A DNA stretch of 36,061 nucleotides, taken from an uncultured Bacteroidota bacterium. Lineage in GTDB: Bacteria; Bacteroidota; Bacteroidia; Chitinophagales; Chitinophagaceae. A program made the translations under genes and the position numbers. The notes beneath the pieces were generated by a model. The model was not told the DNA's origin, did not search any database, and saw only the letters and a list, made by a program, of their open reading frames with translations. The stretch spans positions 1 to 36,061 of the forward strand of contig CAIYUO010000021.1 in the NCBI GenBank assembly GCA_903929425.1, given 5' to 3'. Each line of letters begins with the position of its first letter. Within the stretch, counting starts at the first letter, position 1. Below, piece after piece: positions 8,390-15,441 of this stretch.

Positions 8390-9481
8390 TTAGTGGTTCA
8401 TAAAATCGGCAAGTAAACTATGAAAATGGTGAGTGCCTTGTTCACGTTTTGTTGCATAACGACCATAGTGATAAAAGCGAGAACGAATGCCTTGCTGCAC
8501 ATACTGCACCACTTCTTCATCCTCTTGCTCTACGGTGTCGAGTCCACTACCCGCACCTTTTCCTAATTTAGATGCATCAAATACAAAACTTAAAAAACTT
8601 ACTTTGGTATTACCTGCATCAATTGGGGTTACTACATTTAAAGACAATCCCCAAGGATAAAAATTAAACATCATGTTAGGGTACACCCAAAAATAATAAG
8701 CCGCAATACGTTTCCCCGCATCAGGATGCCCCATTGGCATTTCAAAACAATAATCATCGTCCTTTGCAATACCTAATTGCAAATTGGCATACTTAAATAT
8801 TTCAGTTGAATAATCTTTAAAATCTAAAAATGTATTTAAGCCTGGGTGTACAAATGGAATATGGAATCCTTCCAAATAATTTTCACAATACAATGCCCAA
8901 TTGGCTTTAATATAATAATCATTGGACCTTGAGGCATCAAACACTAAATTATTGATAGGTAACCAACCAATGCGCTCCTCCATCTCCCTAAAAAATAATT
9001 CAGGACCTAATCCTTTTTTTAATTGCGAAAATAACAAAGGACCCCATTGATACAATTGTAAATGATGTAAATGATTGTTTTCTGGAATAAAATTTTCAAC
9101 GTCCTTAAATTCTGGCATGGAAATAAATTTACCATCCAAATGAAAAGCCCGACCATGATATTTGCAACGTAAATGTTTTTGCGCTGTACAGGGTTCATAC
9201 ACCATTAAATTTCCGCGATGCGTACATACATTGGAAAGACAATGAATGTGGTTATCCATATCACGTGTTAAAACCAAGGGCTCGTCAATATAATTTTCCA
9301 AAAACTTAAACGGATGCGCATCACCCGGTTTCGGCACCATACCCGTATAACCAATATACTGCCAACTAGGCGCAAATATTTTTTCCTTGGACGCTTCTAA
9401 CCATTTGGTTTCCAAATAAAAACTAGTATCAATCGTCTTTGCCCTGGCAATATTAGGATCAATAAAAAATGGCTTATCCAT
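8390..9481 (-). CDS. Rieske non-heme iron oxygenase, alpha subunit (choline monooxygenase/CntA-like branch)
   Basis: Start set at ATG 9481 (363 aa); a longer reading would need TTG at 9490. The Rieske cluster ligands are C86-x-H88 and C106-x2-H109. The catalytic iron site is in the C-terminal half: H207 and H212 in EGFHIPFVH, with D321 a likely third ligand. The residue three before the first His is Glu (E204), as in choline monooxygenase and carnitine oxygenase, rather than the Asp of naphthalene dioxygenase, so a small quaternary-amine-type substrate is possible. No reductase, ferredoxin or beta subunit is encoded nearby, so electrons must come from a partner elsewhere. Substrate unknown; the gene stands alone between convergent and divergent neighbours. 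Confidence 0.85.
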   Translation of the reverse strand: MDKPFFIDPNIARAKTIDTSFYLETKWLEASKEKIFAPSWQYIGYTGMVPKPGDAHPFKFLENYIDEPLVLTRDMDNHIHCLSNVCTHRGNLMVYEPCTAQKHLRCKYHGRAFHLDGKFISMPEFKDVENFIPENNHLHHLQLYQWGPLLFSQLKKGLGPELFFREMEERIGWLPINNLVFDASRSNDYYIKANWALYCENYLEGFHIPFVHPGLNTFLDFKDYSTEIFKYANLQLGIAKDDDYCFEMPMGHPDAGKRIAAYYFWVYPNMMFNFYPWGLSLNVVTPIDAGNTKVSFLSFVFDASKLGKGAGSGLDTVEQEDEEVVQYVQQGIRSRFYHYGRYATKREQGTHHFHSLLADFMNH

Positions 9482-9539
9482 AACACACAATTTGAGCCCT
9501 CAAGGTACAAAATGAGCGCTAGAAAATATTCATAAAAAT

Positions 9540-9575
9540 ACTAAATATTTTAGTTAATATTGCTAATAAATTTAG
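9540..9575. promoter_or_regulatory. Candidate operator: two CTAA-N5-TTAG palindromes before umuD
   Basis: Two inverted repeats of identical design, CTAA-ATATT-TTAG (9541-9553, extended to ACTAAA/TTTAGT at 9540-9554) and CTAA-TAAAT-TTAG (9563-9575), lie 22 bases centre to centre, about two helical turns, ending 4 bases before the umuD ATG at 9580. The second overlaps TAGTTTTA (9573-9580), an imperfect -7 box. This is what a repressor site for a damage-inducible operon could look like; the identity of the repressor is inference. Confidence 0.45.
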
Positions 9576-9579
9576 TTTT

Positions 9580-10023
9580 ATGGAATATATCGATCAAGAC
9601 CCTAGCGAAGGCATCGCTACCCAACAAATTAACAAAAACTACCAATCCAGTCAAATAGTGCAAGCCAACGCCACTGGTTTTGGAGCTGCCTCGGACGACT
9701 TTATGGAGAGAGGTATTGACCTCAACGAGCAACTCATTCATAACAAACCTGCTACCTTTTTTTTTAGGGTAAATAGTGACGCTATGCTCGGCGCCGGCAT
9801 TCATATTGGTGATACTTTAATTGTGGATCGAAGCGTCCCTCCCAAAACAGGCAAAGTAGTAGTCGCTATTTTGAATGGTGAATTTTTAGTACGCCGCTTA
9901 CAAATTCAAACGCATAGTATCACGCTATTCCCAGAGAATAAAAAGTATGGTGCTATACATATTGAACACTTGCAAGATTATAAAACATGGGGCGTTGTGA
10001 CTTATGTGATTCATGGTTTATAA
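9580..10023 (+). CDS. umuD: UmuD-like S24/LexA-fold protein lacking the catalytic Ser-Lys dyad
   Basis: 147 aa, aligning with E. coli UmuD without gaps from the cleavage region onward. In E. coli, UmuD cuts its own arm at C24-G25 using S60 and K97, and the product UmuD' activates UmuC as Pol V. Here the corresponding residues are T32-G33, Ala68 (in SDAMLGAGI, codon GCT at 9781) and Arg105 (in GEFLVRRLQ, codon CGC at 9892). Spacing is exact (35 and 37 residues), so the losses are substitutions, not misalignment. The N-terminal arm of about 32 residues is kept. The rest of the fold is well preserved and the gene is followed at once by umuC, so it is probably a functional but non-self-cleaving partner. 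Confidence 0.85.
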   Translation: MEYIDQDPSEGIATQQINKNYQSSQIVQANATGFGAASDDFMERGIDLNEQLIHNKPATFFFRVNSDAMLGAGIHIGDTLIVDRSVPPKTGKVVVAILNGEFLVRRLQIQTHSITLFPENKKYGAIHIEHLQDYKTWGVVTYVIHGL

Positions 10024-10034
10024 ATTTAAAACCT

Positions 10035-11330
10035 GTGCAAGCGATTATTGATTGTAATAGTTTTTATTGTTCCTGCGAAAGACTTTTCGCCCCTACCTTA
10101 CAAAATGCACCCATTGTTGTTTTAAGTAATAATGATGGCTGTATTGTATCACGTTCTGATGAGGCAAAAAAATTGGGTATCGCTATGGCAGCCCCTTACT
10201 TTCAGGAAGCAGAGCGCATTAAAAAATTTGGAGTTCATACTTTTTCCTCTAACTATCATTTGTATGGTGACTTAAGTTGGCGTGTGATGGAAACCATGCG
10301 ATCCTTGCTACCACCGGGTCACGTGGAAGTATACTCGGTGGACGAAGCCTTTGTGGACCTGCATCATATTGCTGATAAGGATGTTTATGATTTTTGCATT
10401 CACCTAAAAAATACGATTGAAACCTGGACGGGCATTTCTGTTTCGATTGGCGCAGCACCTAATAAAGTGTTAAGCAAAGTAGCCAATCGTTTGGCGAAAA
10501 AAAATAAAATACAAACTAATTGTGTAGTCGTATTAGACAGCACTCAAAAAATTCAAACCGCTTTACAAAAAACACCTATCGACGATGTTTGGGGAATTGG
10601 ATATCGCTATGGTGAAAAATTAAAAGTGTATGGCATTAACACCGCTTTTGCTTTAAGTATAAAAGACATTAGCTGGGGTAAAAAATTTTTAGGAGGCATA
10701 ACAGGTATTAAATTAATACGTGAATTAAAAGGACTTCCTACACACAGCATGCAAGCACCCCGTACCGAGAAAAAAATGATTGCAACAACGCGCATGTTTG
10801 GACGCAACGTAACGGATTGGCAAGAAATTGAAGAGGCCTTGGCTACCTACGCTACAAGATGTGCCGAAAAACTAAGACGGCAACATAGTGCTGCTAAATG
10901 CGTACAAGTATTTTTACTACGCAAGTCCCCCGCCCTTCCATATGGTAGCGAACAGTCGCATTATCACCGAGGCAGTCAGGTAAGTGGATTTGCATTACTT
11001 GATAATCCAAGCAACCTCACTCCCGACATTATTAAAGCGGTGGTTGCCATTGGTAAAACCCTATATGAAGAAGGGGAAATTTATAAAAAAGCAGGGGTAA
11101 TTTTAAGTGACTTTGTACCCGATAATGCATTGCAAACCAATTTGTTTATTGCCCCTGCCGACGCAAGACGCAAAAAACTAATGAATGTAATTGACAATAT
11201 GAATGCTGCCTATAGGAATGATGTGCTCAAATTTGGGACCTCGAGCACTCAAAAAAATTGGAAAATGCGCAGTGAAAAGCGCAGCAAACGCTTTACCACG
11301 CGCTGGGATGAGCTTTGCCAAGTACAATAA
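10035..11330 (+). CDS. umuC: UmuC-like Y-family translesion DNA polymerase (Pol V catalytic subunit)
   Basis: Error-prone polymerase that copies past DNA lesions. I place the start at GTG 10035, 11 bases after the umuD stop, because this puts the catalytic Asp at residue 6 (VQAIIDCNSFYCSCER), its position in E. coli UmuC, and gives 431 aa (family about 420). An upstream ATG at 9987 would overlap umuD and add 16 residues unlike the family. The second catalytic pair is in YSVDEAFVDL. A beta-clamp-binding motif (QTNLF) lies near the C-terminus, followed by the typical UmuC tail ending TTRWDEL. The gene is clearly one operon with umuD, probably damage-induced. All catalytic acidic residues are intact, unlike those of its UmuD partner. 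Confidence 0.93.
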   Translation: MQAIIDCNSFYCSCERLFAPTLQNAPIVVLSNNDGCIVSRSDEAKKLGIAMAAPYFQEAERIKKFGVHTFSSNYHLYGDLSWRVMETMRSLLPPGHVEVYSVDEAFVDLHHIADKDVYDFCIHLKNTIETWTGISVSIGAAPNKVLSKVANRLAKKNKIQTNCVVVLDSTQKIQTALQKTPIDDVWGIGYRYGEKLKVYGINTAFALSIKDISWGKKFLGGITGIKLIRELKGLPTHSMQAPRTEKKMIATTRMFGRNVTDWQEIEEALATYATRCAEKLRRQHSAAKCVQVFLLRKSPALPYGSEQSHYHRGSQVSGFALLDNPSNLTPDIIKAVVAIGKTLYEEGEIYKKAGVILSDFVPDNALQTNLFIAPADARRKKLMNVIDNMNAAYRNDVLKFGTSSTQKNWKMRSEKRSKRFTTRWDELCQVQ

Positions 11331-11385
11331 GCACATTTGGTGGAAAACCCTTTTATAAAAATTCGGATAAATGCTTTCGCTGATG

Positions 11386-11393
11386 TATTTTTG
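11386..11393 (+). promoter_or_regulatory. -7 box for the carB-half gene
   Basis: TATTTTTG matches TAnnTTTG and ends 9 bases before the ATG at 11403. It supports that start rather than the earlier in-frame ATG at 11337, and suggests the gene has its own promoter, separate from umuDC. Confidence 0.45.
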
Positions 11394-11402
11394 CCCAATT
11401 TT

Positions 11403-12602
11403 ATGCATATGAGTAACAAGCTGAACTCCAACGAATCAATCCCTTCCAAAAAGAAAAAAATTATTGTATTAGGCAGTGGGCCTAATCGTATTGGACAAGG
11501 TATTGAATTTGACTATTGTTGCGTACACGGATTGTTAGCCGTAAAAGAAGCTGGTTACGAAGCCATTATGGTCAACTGTAATCCAGAAACCGTATCTACC
11601 GATTTTGACATGGCCGATAAACTATATTTTGAGCCAGTGTTTTGGGAGCATCTATGGGAAATTATTGAATTAGAACAACCAGAGGGTGTGATTGTGCAAT
11701 TAGGTGGTCAAACAGCATTGAAATTAGCAAAGCGTTTAACAGAGCGAGGCATTAAAATTATAGGTACTTCATTTGATAGTTTAGACATTGCAGAGGATCG
11801 TGGACGATTTAGTGATTTATTAAAAGAATTAAATATTCCTTATCCAAATTATGGTACTGCTTACACCGCCGATGAAGCGATTGAAGTTGCCAATCAAGTA
11901 GGCTATCCTGTACTTGTAAGGCCTAGTTATGTAATTGGTGGTCAAAGAATGCGTATTGTAATTAACGACGCTGAAGTAGAAAAAGCAGTAGTAAGTATTT
12001 TAAAACATATCCCAGATAATAAAATATTAATTGACCATTTCTTGGATCGTTGTCAAGAGGCCGAAGTGGACGCCATTTTTGATGGTGAAACTTTCCACGT
12101 AATGGGTGTCATGGAGCATATTGAACCAGCGGGTATTCATAGTGGTGATAGCAATGCGGTATTACCTGCATTTAATTTAACTCCATTGATTGTTGCCACA
12201 ATGGAATTTTATAGTGAGAAAATTGCAAGAGCTTTAAATATCAGAGGATTAATAAATATCCAGTTTGCCATAAAAGATGATAAGGTTTATGTGATTGAAG
12301 CTAACCCAAGAGCATCAAGAACTACACCGTTCATTGCAAAAGCATATCAAATACCTTATTTAAATATTGCTACAAAAATAATGTTGGGTGCTGCCAAGCT
12401 AACCGACTTTACGATGGAGAAAAAATTAGACGGCTTTGCTATAAAAGAACCCGTATTTAGTTTTGATAAATTCCCAGGTGTAAATAAAGAATTAGGACCA
12501 GAAATGAAAAGTACAGGTGAAGCAATCCGTTTTATCAAAGACTTACGCGACCCTTACTTTAGAACTTTGTATAAGGAGCGCTCCATGAACCTTTCTCGTT
12601 AA
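11403..12602 (+). CDS. carB: Carbamoyl-phosphate synthase large chain, C-terminal synthetase half only
   Basis: About 399 aa from ATG 11403 (ATG 11409 equally possible; the frame is open back to 11337). The sequence corresponds to the second ATP-grasp half of CarB, starting at the VLGSGPNRIGQGIEFDY segment (E. coli about residue 555) and ending LRDPYFRTLYKERSMNLSR, with no MGS allosteric domain, as I recall for CarB of many Bacteroidota. In full-length CarB this half phosphorylates carbamate to carbamoyl phosphate for pyrimidines and arginine. The N-terminal half and oligomerisation domain are not encoded here. No frame damage is seen, and a plausible promoter lies just before the start, so this looks like a split gene (as in some archaea and Aquifex) rather than debris, though a truncated duplicate cannot be excluded. 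Confidence 0.85.
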   Translation: MHMSNKLNSNESIPSKKKKIIVLGSGPNRIGQGIEFDYCCVHGLLAVKEAGYEAIMVNCNPETVSTDFDMADKLYFEPVFWEHLWEIIELEQPEGVIVQLGGQTALKLAKRLTERGIKIIGTSFDSLDIAEDRGRFSDLLKELNIPYPNYGTAYTADEAIEVANQVGYPVLVRPSYVIGGQRMRIVINDAEVEKAVVSILKHIPDNKILIDHFLDRCQEAEVDAIFDGETFHVMGVMEHIEPAGIHSGDSNAVLPAFNLTPLIVATMEFYSEKIARALNIRGLINIQFAIKDDKVYVIEANPRASRTTPFIAKAYQIPYLNIATKIMLGAAKLTDFTMEKKLDGFAIKEPVFSFDKFPGVNKELGPEMKSTGEAIRFIKDLRDPYFRTLYKERSMNLSR

Positions 12603-12603
12603 C

Positions 12604-12660
12604 ATTTCAAATGCTTCTCTCGCCCTGCGCAATGCTCGAAAGCTCGTTCAGCATTGAAAT
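12604..12660. repeat. Imperfect inverted repeat in the carB 3' flank
   Basis: ATTTCAAATGC (12604-12614) and GCATTGAAAT (12651-12660) pair with one bulged A around a GC-richer loop that itself holds two GCTCG copies. It begins two bases after the carB stop. It could be a folded 3' end or a worn repeat element; there is no T tract. Confidence 0.35.
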
Positions 12661-12681
12661 ATTAACTTCGATTATACCAAT

Positions 12682-12720
12682 AATAAAATAAGCCCCGATT
12701 TTGTCGGGGCTTATTTTATT
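12682..12720. terminator. Strong bidirectional terminator
   Basis: Perfect 17-bp stem (AATAAAATAAGCCCCGA and its complement) around the loop TTTTG, flanked by A-rich and T-rich arms so it can end transcripts from either side: the carB-half gene on the plus strand and any read-through of the peptidase gene on the minus strand. Confidence 0.85.
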
Positions 12721-12783
12721 AGCTTTTCTACACATCAGACGCGCCGCGTCTTCTTGGGTGGCTTTGAAAAAATCATAAGAAAA

Positions 12784-12825
12784 GAATTAATCAGCCCTTA
12801 TATTTTATAAAGGGTTGATTAATTC
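12784..12825 (-). terminator. Hairpin at the 3' end of the M28 peptidase gene
   Basis: 16-base arms GAATTAATCAGCCCTT and AAGGGTTGATTAATTC (one G-T pair) around a 10-base AT loop. On the minus strand it overlaps the peptidase stop codon and is followed by TTTCTTATG, a weak T-rich tract. It is either a terminator or part of the shared intergenic arrangement also seen near 28.4 kb. Confidence 0.5.
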
Positions 12826-14207
12826 ACTCCGTGTTGATCTACTAAGTAAATAAAGGCTGCTATGTTTACTGCGCCTAATAATAATTCACGTTTGTTTACA
12901 TTTTCAAAAACATCGGTCTTTGCATGATGTACATCAAAATAACGTTGACTGTCTGGAATCATGCTGGATATGATAATAGATTTATCATATCCTGTTAATG
13001 GGCCAATATCAGCACCTCCACCGCCTGTTGTAACTTCTGTTCCATAAGGTTTTAACAAGGGTGTCCATGTTTGGAAATAAGCCAATTGTTCAGGTGTACA
13101 AGAAACTGCAATAGCTCTAGGTGTAAAACCACCTTCATCACTTTCTAATGCTAGAATGTGCTTTTCCTTATTCAATTTCGCCAACTCGGTATATTTAGCA
13201 CCGCCCTTTCCACCATTCTCTTCATTTGCAAACAATACAAAACGAATGGTATGTTTAGGTTGATAATTTAACGCTTTCATCGTACGTAATACTTCCATGG
13301 TATGCACAACCCCAGCACCATCATCATGTGCTCCCTCATTCACATCCCAACTATCTAAATGTCCGCCAATGGTAATAATTTCTTCAGGATGTTCAGTGCC
13401 TTTTAATTCGGCTACCACATTATTTTCGTCTGCATCAGGTAAATAAAACCCATAGGTTTGCATTTGTGCGCGAACGGTTATTTTCTTTGCAAGCGCATAC
13501 AATGCTTTTGCATCAGTTGGGCCTAAAGCTACTGCAGGAATTTTAGGTTGTGCTTCGTCATACACCATGGCACCCGTATGGGGAGCGTTGTCTGGTGCGG
13601 AACTCAAAGAATGGATCATTACCCCTACTGCGCCGTATTTTGCAGCTCTACTTGGACCTGATCTTCTATACATACCAGCAGCACCATAGGCACGAAAAGT
13701 TTGAACCAATGTAGGATCAAACTCACTATTAAAATAAACAATCTTTCCTTTCACTTCGTCCTTGCGCTTTTCTAATTCCTCAAAATTAGCAACAGCTAAA
13801 ATATCGGCTTCTACCAATCCATTACTTCCTAAGGAATTACCCAAGGCCAGGACTTCTAGTTTTTGAGTGGTTGCTCTGCCATTGATGCCAACAACGGCTG
13901 CAAAATCCTTACCTCCTCTCTGCCAATTGGGTGTTTTGCAGGGTTGCATAAACACTTTATCGGGTTGAAAAGCTTCCATATTTCTTTTACCCCAGATGGC
14001 TGCATTTTGCTGCTGTGGGGAACCGGCTAAACGACCCCCAATTTTCTTAGTCAATTCTCTTAACAAATCATAGGCCTTACCGTTGGTCATAATTTCATCG
14101 GCCATTTTTTTAATCATAACACTGTCTTGATTCACTTGGGCTTGCGCCATGATAGGCAAGCAAAAAAACAATAGCAATAATCGACGCATAAGTTGGTATT
14201 TTAACAT
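12819..14207 (-). CDS. Exported M28-family zinc metallopeptidase with PA insert
   Basis: 462 aa, resembling carboxypeptidase Q-type peptidases. A Sec signal peptide (hydrophobic RRLLLLFFCLPIMAQAQ) starts the protein; ATG 14189 gives a cleaner signal peptide than ATG 14207. A protease-associated domain lies around residues 110-240. The M28 metal ligands are visible: His and Asp in GGHLDSWD, Asp in GAHDDGAG, the Glu pair in ANEENGG, Asp in LESDEGG, and His in DVHHAKTD near the C-terminus. It probably trims peptides or dipeptides in the periplasm or outside the cell. It is divergent from bshA and convergent with the carB-half gene. No T9SS C-terminal sorting domain is visible. The specific substrate is unknown. 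Confidence 0.9.
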   Translation of the reverse strand: MLKYQLMRRLLLLFFCLPIMAQAQVNQDSVMIKKMADEIMTNGKAYDLLRELTKKIGGRLAGSPQQQNAAIWGKRNMEAFQPDKVFMQPCKTPNWQRGGKDFAAVVGINGRATTQKLEVLALGNSLGSNGLVEADILAVANFEELEKRKDEVKGKIVYFNSEFDPTLVQTFRAYGAAGMYRRSGPSRAAKYGAVGVMIHSLSSAPDNAPHTGAMVYDEAQPKIPAVALGPTDAKALYALAKKITVRAQMQTYGFYLPDADENNVVAELKGTEHPEEIITIGGHLDSWDVNEGAHDDGAGVVHTMEVLRTMKALNYQPKHTIRFVLFANEENGGKGGAKYTELAKLNKEKHILALESDEGGFTPRAIAVSCTPEQLAYFQTWTPLLKPYGTEVTTGGGGADIGPLTGYDKSIIISSMIPDSQRYFDVHHAKTDVFENVNKRELLLGAVNIAAFIYLVDQHGVN

Positions 14208-14278
14208 TCAAATAATTCTTAAATATAATTAAACTTTATCGGATAATTAGTTGTTAATTGCACATTCAACTTGTATAA

Positions 14279-15415
14279 ATGAAGATCGGTATAGTTTGTT
14301 ATCCTACGTTTGGAGGTAGTGGTGTTTTAGCCACCGAGCTGGGGAAAGCCTTGGCCGAAAAAGGACATGAAATACATTTTATTACCTACCAGCAACCTGT
14401 TCGTTTAAATGGTTTCCATGCCAATATATTTTATCATGAAGTTAGGGTTCCAACCTATCCATTATTTGACTACCCACCCTACGAATTAGCCTTGGCTAGC
14501 ACCATGGTAGATGTGATTTTAAATCACGACTTGGATTTAATTCATGCACATTATGCTATACCACATGCATCTGCAGCTTACACTGCGAAGCAAATTGTAA
14601 AACAAAAAACAGGCAGATCCGTTCCAGTAATTACCACTTTACATGGCACTGATATTACATTAGTAGGACGCGATAAAACATACGAGCCTGTTGTTACTTT
14701 TTCCATCAATGAAAGTGACGCCATTACAGCGGTTTCAGAAAATTTAAAAGAAGAAACTTTAAAGCATTTTGATATTCGAAAAAATATTCAAGTCATTAAC
14801 AACTTTGTGGACTTGCACCGATACGATAAAAAGCCAGTGGCCGCATTTAGACAAGTGATTGCACCTAATGGAGAAAAAATAATTGTGCACGCCTCTAACT
14901 TCCGAAAAATAAAAAGGATAGATGACTTGATGGAAATATTTAAAAACATTCATGCTGCTATTCCTTCAAAATTATTAATGGTAGGCGATGGCCCAGAACG
15001 CCCTGTTGCCGAGGACTTAGCAAGGCAGTTTGGCATTGAGGCCGATGTACGTTTTTTAGGAAAGCAGGAGCAAATGGAAGAAATTTTAGCAGTGAGTGAT
15101 ATTTTCTTACTGCCTTCCGAATATGAAAGTTTTGGATTGGCAGCTTTGGAAGCCATGGCTGCGAGTGCTGTAGTCATCAGCTCTGATGCCGGAGGATTAA
15201 GTGAGGTTAACATTGATGGCGTGACCGGATATACAGCTCCAGTTGGCGATACTGCTACAATGAGTCAAAAAGCAATTGCACTTTTACAGGATGAGGAAAA
15301 ATTAAAGTCATTTAAAAAGAATGCCTTAAAACAAGCAAAACAATTTGACATTGATACAATCATTCCGCAATATGAAGCGTTATATCGTCAGTATTGCAGA
15401 ACTGGTGATTGCTAG
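14279..15415 (+). CDS. bshA: N-acetyl-alpha-D-glucosaminyl L-malate synthase (bacillithiol step 1)
   Basis: GT4 glycosyltransferase that joins UDP-GlcNAc to L-malate, the first step of bacillithiol synthesis. The 378-aa length and the N-terminus (MKIGIVCYPTFGGSGVLATELG) are those of BshA. HGTDITLVG in the middle and the GT4 nucleotide-sugar motif (E-x7-E in PSEYESFGLAALEA, about residue 280) are also present. BshB and BshC are not in this window, which is common since the genes are often scattered. The gene has its own start close to the divergent M28 peptidase and converges on the aminotransferase. It indicates that the organism uses bacillithiol rather than glutathione as its main low-molecular-weight thiol; that last statement is inference. 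Confidence 0.93.
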   Translation: MKIGIVCYPTFGGSGVLATELGKALAEKGHEIHFITYQQPVRLNGFHANIFYHEVRVPTYPLFDYPPYELALASTMVDVILNHDLDLIHAHYAIPHASAAYTAKQIVKQKTGRSVPVITTLHGTDITLVGRDKTYEPVVTFSINESDAITAVSENLKEETLKHFDIRKNIQVINNFVDLHRYDKKPVAAFRQVIAPNGEKIIVHASNFRKIKRIDDLMEIFKNIHAAIPSKLLMVGDGPERPVAEDLARQFGIEADVRFLGKQEQMEEILAVSDIFLLPSEYESFGLAALEAMAASAVVISSDAGGLSEVNIDGVTGYTAPVGDTATMSQKAIALLQDEEKLKSFKKNALKQAKQFDIDTIIPQYEALYRQYCRTGDC

Positions 15416-15441
15416 TTATTAGTAAATTTAACATGTATATT

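Noticed and set aside
9580..11330. umuDC as cargo of a plasmid or phage
   Set aside because: No integrase, repeats, att-like duplication or clear base-composition change flank the operon; chromosomal placement is the simpler reading.
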